From Calonectria ilicicola (taxonomy: Eukaryota > Ascomycota > Sordariomycetes > Hypocreales > Nectriaceae): DNA of 64,000 bases. The position numbers and the translations under genes are program-made. The notes beneath the pieces were generated by a model. It saw only the letters and a program-made list of their open reading frames with translations, was not told where the DNA came from and made no database searches. Shown in pieces: positions 32,845 to 43,474 of the stretch (within the stretch, counting starts at the first letter, position 1; every line of letters starts with the position of its first letter). Where the stretch lies: NCBI GenBank assembly GCA_020809705.1, contig CP085826.1:1488001-1552000 (forward strand), written 5' to 3'.

Positions 32845-34143
32845 TTATGGGATTATCTCACGGCCCTGTCCAAGATTCATTGCCCAAGTACGCTGTAACG
32901 GAATCATATCATGGAAACCCCACTGAGAGTAACAGATTTTGCGCTTACTGAAACTTAGTTTAACACTTACTTCAGAGAAAGGAGTTTGAATCTCTTCAAG
33001 ATTCTCCCATTTTTGGTCAGGGTCATCTTGCGGTCGCATGATCGCCCTAACGACGTGGACGCGCTCCAGCACAGGGAATAAATAGACTACACGGCCAATT
33101 TTACATACAATATCCTGTATATGTGAACTATTCGGCTCTGATTCCCAAATTATGAGCTGTTTCAGTGATCGGGGAAGAAGATTCCATTCAATCCCGTCCG
33201 ACTTGTCCCCTGGTGCTGAAACCCCAAGTACTAAACTCTCCAAGTTGAAGAATTGAGATATGCACGCGAAACTTTCGTCATATGCGCATCTGTTTAAAGT
33301 CATTGATCTCAAGTCACGCTTACGACTGAGTATTTCCTCAAGAACATGTCCGGCTTGCACTCGGGTGTGTCGGCCGTCTCTGGACCATCCCATGAATCTG
33401 AATCCCTCCAACTTGTCCATTTTTTGAGTAAGATTTTGCAATTTTCATGTAAAAAGATAACAGAAGGATTCTATCAGTGTGATATGTTTTATCTTGCTCA
33501 CCGCTGTCAGCAACAAAGGGTCGAATTCCTCATAATGGGTCAGAGTCAATTTTTCAAGATTCCGATTTTCTGAAATGAGAGCCTTTATTTGCCCGTGCAT
33601 GAGTTTTCCAATAGCGCCAAAATAGAGAAGATTCAATTCCCTGGGTGTTGAAAACACGTCTGAAAGATGAGTTTGCTCGTCCATCAAGAGTTCAAGCTCC
33701 TCAACTCGAGGGGTACATTTCAGAATATCAGATAGATGTTTTCCAGACCCGTCTTGGTCAGCTTCATTTATCCTGTTAAAATCAAGAGCATCGATGTGAC
33801 CCATTGAAATAGATTTCAGATTTCTAGCGAGACTGGGGCTCTTGGCGACTGTAGAGGCAAATTTCCTAAGAGTTTCGGGACGAAGGAAATGAAATTTTCG
33901 GACTGGCCCCGAAACAAAATAATGCCAAAGGATGGGCTGCGCGATTTGTCTCATAAATTTAGAGATCTGACATAGACTTCTTAGAGTTGTGGCATGTTCC
34001 TCATAGCAGATATCCCCCGACAATTCGTCATGGTAGGGTGTGTACCAAGCCCGAGTCCCGTCAGGACAGTAAATGCAGTGTGGGCAAAATATTTCGCAAA
34101 TCTGGATGACAACCTCGGCAGGTAGGTCTTGAAACGACTTCAT
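32845..34143 (-). CDS. F-box/leucine-rich-repeat-like protein
   Basis: Model on the minus strand: exons 33502-34143, 32971-33411 and 32845-32922; introns 90 nt (GTGAGC...ACAAG) and 48 nt (GTAAGT...CTCAG); 386 aa. The start MKSFQDLPAEVVIQICEIFC is a canonical F-box opening (LPxEV..I), so it was chosen over upstream in-frame codons. After it, WHYFVSGPVR and repeated LKSISM, VEELELL, LEKLTLTHYEEFD, LRSMTLNRC, LESLVLGVS and LKQLIIWES have the spacing of irregular leucine-rich repeats. F-box proteins dock substrates to SCF ubiquitin ligases. The 90-nt intron removes an in-frame TGA (33445-33447); the same frame is open on both sides. If the intron is not used, the gene is interrupted. Confidence 0.7.
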
Positions 34144-34813
34144 GGTCTCCGTACGTTCTATTTTAATGTCAATGGCGAGGCAGACTGAAAATATTCGAGA
34201 TATGATGTAACAGAAAAGATAGAACCCCGAGGATCTGCTCAGACAAGTCGCCGCTAAATAATGGCAAATATATATGTCATGCACTCGCTTAGGCCCATCC
34301 GATAACAAAGAGCCGACAACTAATTGTACGCTATGGCCAATGTTGAATCCGCCATTTCTTTCAACTTTTTTCCAATCGAGTTTCTGCAATCATATTCTAG
34401 TAAATTGTGTTCGCGTCATCACGTTTCTGGCACAAACGATGGTATTTTAACCAACAGTCATCAGATCGCAAGTAAAAATCATCGATTCAGCGTTCAAAGC
34501 CCGGCAAGGCATATTTCTTTCAATAGTCCCCGCTGAAATAGGCAACAAAGAAACGCCTCTGTGAACAGTGAATCATGCATCAAATTGCCCACTAAGAATG
34601 AAGGAACAGACAATGCCTCAAAGGCTGTGTAACCCCCGCCAAGCGCATATGCCACGTATTGAGACCTCCAAACAACTATTTATTTCATCGCTGCCCTCTG
34701 CGCTAATTTTTCTTTCTCTCCAAATTCTTCATAATAACAACTTTTTCTCCGGCACCACACCTACTACTCCACATACAAACTCCTTTGCATCTACTTCTTA
34801 TTCAACCACAAGG
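34144..34813. promoter_or_regulatory. Divergent promoter between F-box gene and membrane-protein gene
   Basis: 670 bp between head-to-head genes. The right half is a pyrimidine-rich leader (about 34700-34760). An in-frame extension upstream of 34814 lacks protein features. Confidence 0.5.
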
Positions 34814-36157
34814 ATGACAAACATTCATCCTTATTTCGACTCCCTCGGCGGGATCAAGCATGAAGACGCCGATTCCCGCCCGCTAATTAACCCCGGAGCT
34901 ATTCTGATCATCCTCCTTGCCATCATCGGGGGTACTATCGTCCAAAAGGCTATTGCCCAACTAGTCGGATACAACATCCATCTGCCACTGACGAGGGGCT
35001 CAAAGTTTTCGCTTACTCCAGTCGCGCTGTCTTTCGGATGGTTCTCTTACGGATTCTCAAACCTGGTCTCGGTTTTGGGAGGCCAGAAGCTTATGCCAGA
35101 CGTTGACTCCTCCTCATTCGTTGTTAACTGCTCCAATGGATTTTCCCGAGAGACGCAATCTTGGGCTCTCAACAGTCTGCTCAAGGATCACGAGAAAAAG
35201 TTCCCCGTTGACCCTAGAAACCGTGAGGAAGGCGGCAGAGCTGAGTCGCTTCGAGTTGACATCTTCGACCTTGGTCGTGCAACCGGTGCCAGCACTGATC
35301 TTGCGTGGTGGTTTGGCTGGTCCATCATTGCTGCTCAATTTGCTATCGCTATGATCCCTTTGATCCTCAACAACGACGAGACTGTTCTGGTGGTCACTGC
35401 TTTCGGAAACCTCCTGGCAATTCTGACATGCGCTCTACCCCAGTGGACCCAAGAGAAATGGGCAGGACGTAAGCTCGGCAAGGAAAAGGTCACTTGCCTC
35501 ACTCGTGGCAACGGAAGCCTCCACATCATGGTGCTAAAGGGCGGCAAGGGATCCTGGGACCTGGAAAGCCTTGCGACCGGCCGAGCGATGGCTCACCCTG
35601 CGACAACTTGGGTCTCGCTGGTACTGGCAGCTTCGTGGGCTATCCTTGTGCTTATCGTCTCCAACCTCACGGAGCAAGCCCTGCTGCTCGGAATCATTGG
35701 AGGCCTTGGTATGCTGCAGAACGTTATCACCGTTGGCATGACTCGCAGCCCAGGCGCCCATGGGTTCCACTTGACACCCTTTAATTCTGTGGCCACCATT
35801 ATCGGAACACGCCAGTCTTACATTGATGACAGCGATTCTTACGTTAACCTTGAGTGTGATCTTCCAAGCATCGAGGACGGTGGTGTCCCAGAGTGGCTCG
35901 AACCCATTGAACCTCAGTTCCCAATGAACGGTCGAGCTGCGCCGGGCCGTGTTGTTGAGGCGATCGGTGTTCAGGGCGCTTTGATTGAGTTGGAGAAGTG
36001 GGTGCCCACTGCTGGCATGGCCATGCTTCCAGTATTTTTCCCGGGAGGTCTGACCTACAACGACAGCGCCATCCGGGATAACGTGCACAAGAAGTTCTGG
36101 AAGCACGCCTTCCACACTAGCACTCTTCGCAAGAAGCGTGCTGCCAACCGGGCTTAA
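34814..36157 (+). CDS. Conserved fungal multi-pass membrane protein, unknown function
   Basis: Single exon; the ATG at 34814 (MTNIHPYFDSLGGIKHEDAD) gives 447 aa. The frame is open 246 bases further upstream, but that part is low complexity leader. About five or six membrane segments are visible: ILIILLAIIGGTIVQKAI, WWFGWSIIAAQFAIAMIPLIL, TVLVVTAFGNLLAILTCALPQW, TTWVSLVLAASWAILVLIVSNL and LLLGIIGGLGMLQNVITVGM. GMTRSPGAHGFHL follows the last helix, and the C-terminal ~130 residues are soluble. The end is basic (LRKKRAANRA). Codon bias is strong (GCC, CTC, AAG), unlike its AT-richer neighbours, suggesting good expression. No transporter signature is recognised. Confidence 0.75.
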   Translation: MTNIHPYFDSLGGIKHEDADSRPLINPGAILIILLAIIGGTIVQKAIAQLVGYNIHLPLTRGSKFSLTPVALSFGWFSYGFSNLVSVLGGQKLMPDVDSSSFVVNCSNGFSRETQSWALNSLLKDHEKKFPVDPRNREEGGRAESLRVDIFDLGRATGASTDLAWWFGWSIIAAQFAIAMIPLILNNDETVLVVTAFGNLLAILTCALPQWTQEKWAGRKLGKEKVTCLTRGNGSLHIMVLKGGKGSWDLESLATGRAMAHPATTWVSLVLAASWAILVLIVSNLTEQALLLGIIGGLGMLQNVITVGMTRSPGAHGFHLTPFNSVATIIGTRQSYIDDSDSYVNLECDLPSIEDGGVPEWLEPIEPQFPMNGRAAPGRVVEAIGVQGALIELEKWVPTAGMAMLPVFFPGGLTYNDSAIRDNVHKKFWKHAFHTSTLRKKRAANRA

Positions 36158-36666
36158 CGAAGATGTTGAAAAAGATGTTGAGGGAATTTGAGCATAGTCA
36201 CCTAGATACACTAACTGTAGCTCCATAACACATTTCTCATATGTTACAAGAACAAAAAGTCATAGAGAATATTTAATAAAATCAGTTGCCACATTCTCAA
36301 ATCCTCAGCATACTTTTGGACCCAAATTAGATTGATTGCTAACGCTCCAGAATGTGAAATTGCACCCCGTGAGAGCATGGAGGCTTGAATATGGAACAGT
36401 CTCTTTTGGTGAGTTTTTAATTCCTTCTCCTCAGACAATACTAAAAATACTAACAAAATCCGACGACCAATGGTGATTATCTCCATTGACAACGCCCGTT
36501 AGGCGGCACAATCTGGACTGCTCAAGTCTCCAGTTGGAAGAGGTGGGGCGGCATCGCATAAATGTTCTCCCGGATCAGCCACTAGTTGATGATATTCCAG
36601 GCTGACACCCTCATGTCCTTCGTTGCCTGTGCACAAATCTTGGACCATTAACTCTTTGAAGCGAAT
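36158..36666. other. Intergenic region
   Basis: AT-rich 3' flank of the membrane-protein gene and promoter of the next gene. Nothing else recognised. Confidence 0.55.
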
Positions 36667-38554
36667 ATGGCCATTATGAACGCTCCTCATGCCAAATTCG
36701 TCAGCTTTTGTTGTGGGCTCTGCCGCGAGGTGATTGAGCCCGACGATGAAATCATTGTGGGTACGTACACGGGAATTCTCCTACACATCATCTGCCAGGG
36801 CTTACACCAATCCAGTAACGCTTGGTGGTCGCACCTCAGATCCATTTGTATTTCCAAACAGTGGAGTGCATCTGGATGACAAGCTGAACATCGAATTTCA
36901 GCCTTGTCGATCTTTTGCACAGGAAAGCGTGCGACACGACGTTGGTTGCCATAAACCATGCTTCGAGTTCCTATCTGACTCTGAACGAGATCCGGTTGAC
37001 GTGGTTCAAGCTATGGAACCCTCATATGACCCCCATCCTTCAGAGATTGCTGCTAGTGCAGCCAATACAGAAGAGTATTTTGCACAGCTTTTGTACCGCG
37101 AGATTGGTAGACTACCAGCTGAACTATGGCAAATTGTGGCCATATACGCGTCTCGGTACTTTTCAATCACTTCACTGGAAAAGGCATGTGGAGAACCTTG
37201 CCAAGTATCCACCAACGAGGACATATGGGCCACATATATTGTCATAGATGGTTTGAGATACATTACCAAGCTCTCCAACACCGTAGGCGATGAGCTTGTA
37301 GCCACTGGTGGGCCAAGTTCTCAGAAAGATACCTTCCATGTTTTAGAAGACTATTTGGGAATCAGAAACGTGCTGATATCCAGAAATGATGTCGCTCCGG
37401 AAGCATACCATCATGGATATAGGCGAGCTTGGTGGCGCTCATTTCCAATCACCCAGGAAAACTTCAAATTTAAATCTGATGTGAGCGATGAAAACTTGGT
37501 ACCAAGGTTCAACCCCTAATACTGTTTCTAGGGTATCAAACTTAGGTCTCTCCTCTCGCCCACTGCCGAAAATAACCTTTCGTGGTCAAGTCCCCTCCCA
37601 CAGTCTGAGCTGCAAAGCTTGGAATTCAGCAACCTTTTCGCAGACGATGCAAGAATGGTGTCGTTGCCTGTGAATGAGGTGGACATTACTGGCTACTCCG
37701 CCATATGGAATAATGGCATCAATTATCTCCATGCACATCGAGTTGGTGAAAAGCCAGACTTCTATTCAGATATAGATACCTCTCAAGAACAGCCATTGGG
37801 GATCTATATGCCCCTTTGGAAAGGCGAATATGTTGCCGAAATTTGACTCAAACTAGGCATGCCTTACTATGACATGGCCATCGTGGTAAGCCATACGCTT
37901 CATCAGTACGTGTTAACAACTGAGGGTTCTTGTAAGCTTAAAACCGACACTGGACGAATGATTAAGGCTGGTTCGTTTACGAAGCCTACGGCAGTAGCAG
38001 ATCAATTATGGGTTTGCCTAACCCAATTCTCGTCACCCACTCCGAGCCGCATCTTCTTCAACTACTCCAGACACTATCTCACAAACTTTGTTTCCTACAA
38101 GGGTGCTGAGAGTGATTCCGGCCCCAGTCCAGAAGAGAGAGCGCTCACGCCATATCCAAACAGTTGGCCTTCGCGAGAGAACGGAGGTGCTTATTTACCG
38201 ATCTGCCATTCTAGCGCGTCTCTTGAAGGAGTCGTTTCCATTACCGCATGCAGAATATGCGATCCAGATCCTCGCATTGTTGGTTTGCTGTTTCAGTATA
38301 CGAATGGAAACCAAGTGACTGTTGGCAGTTACCGCCTAGACTGTGCTCAAGACACAATTTCAACAAAAGATTCACCCGGACTTACCCTTGGCTTAGAAAA
38401 CCATGAGTATTTTTGGCATGTTCGCAGAGTTGAGACATCATGGCCTGAGGACCGGGGGACTTTGAAGTGGAAGGAGATTCCGTGGGCAGGAACTCTTGAG
38501 TGGTGGTTTCGATTCGACACTTGTGCAATTTACCACACCCTGGAGACTTATTGA
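36667..38554 (+). pseudogene. Broken F-box-like/Cys-rich gene with an in-frame TGA
   Basis: Exons 36667-36760, 36816-37480, 37532-37885 and 37937-38554 splice in phase with good GT-AG signals (GTACGT, GTGAGC, GTAAGC donors). A single TGA at 37844-37846 interrupts the frame (GEYVAEI-stop-LKLGMPYYDMA); a Trp codon there would restore about 576 residues. Neither a short nor a long intron removes it sensibly. The N-terminus has CCGLCREVI..DDEII and HDVGCHKPC, a likely metal-binding Cys/His unit. LPAELWQIVAIYAS is F-box-like. The C-terminal half (SLPVNEVDITGYSAIW, IYMPLWKGEY, LPICHSSASLEGVVSI, RVETSWPEDRG) belongs to a lineage-expanded fungal family with no assigned function. It may be a recent pseudogene, or make a truncated product. 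Confidence 0.65.
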
Positions 38555-40021
38555 GCAACGCTTCAGGCGGATCAAGGTGCATCGAGGGCCGTACCAGTTT
38601 TTCGGTTACAACTGAAAAGAATCCTGAGAAATGGATGCTAAAGAAAGTTGAGGTTTAATTCACTGAACCAAAATCTACACGTGAAATTTGATTCACCAAG
38701 AAATAGCTTTGGATATTCACAACGGCTAGCCATGATCTCCCGCCTCTTCTTCTGTCTAGACTCCATAGCTCACCTAAGGCCAAAAAAAACATACAACAGC
38801 GAGGATTCCCCGGTCGTCACCGACCCGAGTACTAATTCACCGCTTCTCAGCTTGACTATGGGAGAGCGGACGGGATCCCGTATTTTCTAAGAGCTATGGT
38901 CGTATGTGGTTGTTCATTGGTTAGCCCACATCATAAGCGCGGGATTTCCCAAGAAGGACCCACCACGACATGACGACATTCACTGAGCGATGCCACGACG
39001 AGCAGAATTTTACAGGGAAATTCCGTCTTGGGATATCGATGGTAGCACAGCTTCACAGTACAAGTTTGTCCCTAGCCTACTCCCTTTCTGTTAAGAAGCG
39101 GAAAACTCGGCATGCCCGCTGAACACTGAAATGAATCATCCCGCGGTACATCTCCGCGACCTTGATGACTACCAAAAGCTCCAACTCCGAGCTAATGCTA
39201 CCCAAGAGCCAAGTGCGGCTGCATGACCTTGATGAGGGAATGCGATTTAAGGATGAAAAAAAAAATAAGGGATTCTCATATGCTGATATTTTTTATAAGG
39301 AGTCCATGCTGGGAGGTAATCATTTATACAGCGCTGTTAGTATCACTGAAGAATCCATGATGAAGGAGCGAGGAAAACGGTGAAATTAGACCTGCTTTTT
39401 GTACTTTTAAATCCCTGCATTTACCTACACGAAATTAGAATCCGTATTCAAAAAGCTATTGATCTTCTCTTGAACTATAGAGATTACATGTCTTGGCGAC
39501 TAGGTACACGGTTGCTTCTCTAGCTTCGTTCGGTGCATTTATATCTGCGCCATGATCAAGCAATAACTCGAACTCGTCGCAGTGGCTATGTACATAATAT
39601 TCACCCTTGGCCGCAACACGCAGAGCTATTTCCCCCTCCCCGAGTTTTCGCATCAATCTCAGCACTATGCTCAATCGCTGTTCCTTTTGCAAATCAATGA
39701 ATCCCCCGTGACAGTGCAAAAGTCACGAGGGGAGGGCTGGATTAAAGGCCCCTCTTGTCATGCAACCATTGTCAGGGCGAACCACAGGTGATATACCCGA
39801 CATTTCCCCATCGGACATACAAGGCAGCCAACGTGAGGCAGCCAACAAAAGGCAGTCAGCAATCTATGTAACAATCTCATATCTATCAATTAATTTTGAC
39901 CTCAACATCAGCGACTTGAGCGAGGCACTAAACTTCAACGCCTATTCATAATTCCCAAGCGTCACCGAACACGCCATTCGCAAAATCTAAGAGCTAGCAA
40001 TCACCAATTCTAGCATCAAAG
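38555..40021. other. Intergenic region with ankyrin relic
   Basis: 1.5 kb without an intact gene. A minus-strand ankyrin fragment lies at 39456-39719 (separate entry). The right end is the promoter/leader of the first TPR-CHAT gene. Confidence 0.55.
39456..39719 (-). pseudogene. Ankyrin-repeat relic
   Basis: The minus strand reads ALRVAAKGEYYVHSHCDEFE followed by LLLDHGADINAPNE, a recognisable ankyrin repeat (AA.G....... LLL.HGADIN). No start codon context, further repeats or splice partners are seen within a kilobase, so this is probably the remains of an ankyrin-containing gene. Confidence 0.5.
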
Positions 40022-43000
40022 ATGGCGACCTCTGCAGAAGACTCTAAAATTGAAATCGCGCGAAATGCCATGAGTGTACTTCCAGGAGATGACCCTGAGC
40101 TACCTATATGGCTTAACAATCTTTGCCGTCTGCTCCATGAGAAATTTGAACGAACCAAGGCGATCGAGAGCATAAATGAGGCGATTGAATTGACTTATTT
40201 TGCTGCTTCAGTCACCTCAGAACAGCACCCAGACCGCGCTAGATTACTCATAAACCTTGGATCCTACCTAGCTAGCAGATACTCTGTTTCTGAAGCGAAA
40301 GACGACATTGACGAAGCAATTCGCGTAACTCGAGAGGCCATTGGGGCCATCAAATGGGCTAACCCTGATCTTATTGGAGGGGTTCGTAACCTGTGCAAAC
40401 ATCTCAAAGTTAGATCGGTATTCGCTGGGTCAACAGAGGATTGGGACGAGGCCATCCTTTTTTTGCGTCAGCTCATTGAGATACCCTCAAGGACTAACGG
40501 ATACCGGACTGAGGAGGTACTAATGCTTAGTTGCGAATTGAACGAAAGGTTTACGAAGACGGGTAATATCGACGACCTGGCAGAAGCCATTAGACTTTGT
40601 CGAGAAACTTTGGGGAATATTTCTGCAGACCACCCCCAACATGACACACTATTGGGCAGCCTTATAATCCAACTCAGAGCAAAATATGAACACACAAAGG
40701 AAGAAAAATATCTAGCCGAGGCCGTCCATCTAACTGAGAATCTCACGAAAGATGGGCCTCAGCGAGCTGAAAAGCTAGTGAACATGGGAAATCTTTTGAA
40801 AGATGCCTATGTATCTAGCGGGTCCATTAAGGATTTGGAGGACGCTGTGTTGATGATTCGAGAGGCCCTCGGGCTGACCCCAAAGGAGGACCCACGCTAC
40901 CCTGAGAGGCTCAGCGAGCTTGCTATCTATCTCTGTGAAAGATCCAACTTGACTGGGTCCATTGAAGATTTGAATGAGGCTATCAACGTCTCTCAGGAAG
41001 CTGTGGAAATCACCCCAAAAAACCAACTGAATCGCGCAGTCCGGCTCAACGTGCTGGCATTTGCTCTGAGCAGCCGCTACTCCCGCACTGTTGCTCTTGC
41101 GGATCTAGAAAATGCAATTCAGATAAATCGTGAGACGTTGGAAATATTTTCAAGTGGCACATATTACCATACAGCTGAGCTAGGCAACCTTGGAAATCGG
41201 CTTGGTCATAAATTCCGGCGAACGCAATCGATAGAAGTTCTAAATGAGGCCATTGAATTCAGTCAACAAGCCGTGGATAACTGCCAAAAAGGTAGTCGTG
41301 ATTGGGTCCTCTGGTACAGTAATCTAGGGTTGCGACTCTTCGACAAGTACCAACTATCTCATTCAATCGATGACCTGAACCGGGCCATCCGAGTCGATGA
41401 ACTAATCCTTGAATTGATTCCCAAAAGCCACAGATCATATTGGGAAATAGTAAACAATTATGCTGGCAAACTTCAAGACAAATCCAACCACACTGGACTG
41501 CCGCAAGATGAAAACAACACTCTAAAGGCATTTTTTAAAGCTGCCGAGGCTTGCCCAGAGAGTCATCCGGCAAGGGCCAAAGTGTATACAAACGTTGGCA
41601 TCCTTCTATACCGACAGTATACAGCGCTGGATACTAAAGATAGCTTTGAAATGTGTAAACGTTTTTTGGGAGGTGCCTTGGTACAAAAAGAGGGCCATCC
41701 CAATTGCCGGGTTGAGGCAGGCCGTTTGCTACTTTCATGCTTTGATCTCTCTCAGGAGGCAGAAGCTGATGAGGCTTACATTGTTGCCAGAATAACCATG
41801 AGGTTAATACCTTTACTTGTTCCACCGTCACTGCAAAACAAAGACAAACATTTCCTTCTCTCCGACATTGTTGGACTTGCCTCAGACGCGGCAGCTGCAG
41901 CGCTGAGTTCTGGGAATGGACTCATTGCCGCAATTCAGTTCCTTGAGAGCGTTCGAGGCGTGATGGCGGCTTCCCTCCAAGACTTTCGTGTCGATATTTC
42001 GCCTTTGAGAAAGCGCCATCCGGAGCTTGCAGATAGATTCCTTCGACTTCGTGATCAATTAGACTCGGCAAGCTTGGAGGGAGACATCAACTCAACTTGC
42101 AAAAACAACATTATCTCGCAAGCCAAGGCTAATGAGCGTTATTCAGCAAGCGACCAGATGCCAACTTTACTAGAGGAAATCCGCAGTAAGCCAGGATTTG
42201 AGTGGTTCCTTCTCCCAGCATCAGAAGATGAAATAAAGACTGCTGCAGCAAAGGGTGCAATCATCATTATCAACGTTTGTCACAGAAGGTGCGATGCGTT
42301 CATTATTACCGAATCAGAAATCCAATTGCTCGAGCTGCCTCACATCTCGGCAGGAGACATTTTCGAGCACGCTAAAGATGCCCAATCTCTCGATTGTCTC
42401 GGGTGGTTGTGGGATGCTATTGTTAATCCCGTGCTTTCGAGTTTGGGACATTGTAGCATCCCAACAGACGGAATTATGCCACACGTATGGTGGATTCCAA
42501 CTGGGCCCCTGGTTGGGCTTCCTCTTCACGCTGCAGGACACCATGAAAGGTCCAGCGGCGAAACGGCTCTCGACAGGGTTGTTTCATCTTATAGCTCATC
42601 TATCAGGGCCATGATACATGGTCGCCAACAGAAAGATCAGGACATGGCAAAGAAAGCGCACGAAAATGTTGTTCTCATTGCCATGGACGATACACCAGGG
42701 AAGACTAGTCTACAGTATGCTAAAACCGAGACAAATGTAGTCGGAGATATTTGTAATTCTATGCAACTACAGTGCATAAAGCCCGAAGCTTGCAGAGAAC
42801 AGGTACTAGCTGGACTGAAAAATTGCAAAGTGTTCCATTTTGCGGGGCATGGTCATACTAATCTAAAAGACCCCCTCCAGAGCCAACTTATTCTCAAAGA
42901 TTGGACGACTGATCCCATGACGATTGGAAATGTCTTAGAAACCAACCTTAGTTCTGGCGGTCCGTTTTTGGCCTACTTATCAGCTTGTGGAACTGGCCAG

Positions 43001-43324
43001 ATCCTTGATGTAAAGTCAGTTGATGAAAGCACTCACTTGATTAGCGCTTTCCAGCTAGCAGGGTTCCGACATGTCATAGGAACGATGTGGGAGGTTGATG
43101 ATGAGCTTTGTGTGCACATGGCCAGATTGATATATGAATACTTCGAAAAGAACGGGATAGATGACAAGTCTGTCGCCTACGCTTTACACTACGCCGCAAA
43201 GCAACTGAGGGATGAATGGGTGGAACACGCACACCCGCCGGGACAGGCTAGGAACTTGGAGTTGATAGAAGAGGGGGATGAAAAGATGCCCCTCTGGATT
43301 CCTTACGTTCATTATGGGGTCTAG
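40022..43324 (+). CDS. TPR-CHAT caspase-like protease A
   Basis: Single exon, 1100 aa, ATG at 40022. The first ~570 residues are at least nine tetratricopeptide-like units of about 50 residues, each marked by a D/E-x-(I/L)-x-(E/D)-A-I core (INEAIEL, IDEAIRV, LAEAIRL, LNEAINV, LENAIQI, LNEAIEF). The C-terminal CHAT domain (~790-1100) belongs to clan CD cysteine proteases with caspases and separase. WWIPTGPLVGLPLHAAG is its entry strand, HFAGHGHT carries the catalytic His (residue 943) and YLSACGTG the Cys (989). FQLAGFRHVIGTMWEVDD follows. Both catalytic residues are intact. The end is PLWIPYVHYGV, shared with protease B. Activators and substrates are unknown; in bacteria TPR-CHAT proteases are switched on by immune sensors. 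The 3' end lies 150 bp from convergent protease B. Confidence 0.92.
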   Translation: MATSAEDSKIEIARNAMSVLPGDDPELPIWLNNLCRLLHEKFERTKAIESINEAIELTYFAASVTSEQHPDRARLLINLGSYLASRYSVSEAKDDIDEAIRVTREAIGAIKWANPDLIGGVRNLCKHLKVRSVFAGSTEDWDEAILFLRQLIEIPSRTNGYRTEEVLMLSCELNERFTKTGNIDDLAEAIRLCRETLGNISADHPQHDTLLGSLIIQLRAKYEHTKEEKYLAEAVHLTENLTKDGPQRAEKLVNMGNLLKDAYVSSGSIKDLEDAVLMIREALGLTPKEDPRYPERLSELAIYLCERSNLTGSIEDLNEAINVSQEAVEITPKNQLNRAVRLNVLAFALSSRYSRTVALADLENAIQINRETLEIFSSGTYYHTAELGNLGNRLGHKFRRTQSIEVLNEAIEFSQQAVDNCQKGSRDWVLWYSNLGLRLFDKYQLSHSIDDLNRAIRVDELILELIPKSHRSYWEIVNNYAGKLQDKSNHTGLPQDENNTLKAFFKAAEACPESHPARAKVYTNVGILLYRQYTALDTKDSFEMCKRFLGGALVQKEGHPNCRVEAGRLLLSCFDLSQEAEADEAYIVARITMRLIPLLVPPSLQNKDKHFLLSDIVGLASDAAAAALSSGNGLIAAIQFLESVRGVMAASLQDFRVDISPLRKRHPELADRFLRLRDQLDSASLEGDINSTCKNNIISQAKANERYSASDQMPTLLEEIRSKPGFEWFLLPASEDEIKTAAAKGAIIIINVCHRRCDAFIITESEIQLLELPHISAGDIFEHAKDAQSLDCLGWLWDAIVNPVLSSLGHCSIPTDGIMPHVWWIPTGPLVGLPLHAAGHHERSSGETALDRVVSSYSSSIRAMIHGRQQKDQDMAKKAHENVVLIAMDDTPGKTSLQYAKTETNVVGDICNSMQLQCIKPEACREQVLAGLKNCKVFHFAGHGHTNLKDPLQSQLILKDWTTDPMTIGNVLETNLSSGGPFLAYLSACGTGQILDVKSVDESTHLISAFQLAGFRHVIGTMWEVDDELCVHMARLIYEYFEKNGIDDKSVAYALHYAAKQLRDEWVEHAHPPGQARNLELIEEGDEKMPLWIPYVHYGV

Positions 43325-43474
43325 GTTATATATCAGATATTTGATAGCCCGGGAATAGTTGCCAACCTACGAGCAAACAGCCCCAACTCGGCTTGCTCTG
43401 TGGCCTGAGCATAGACAAGCATGCCAAATATTTCACTTGTTCCATTTCTTAATCTGTGCATCTATTCCAGCATG

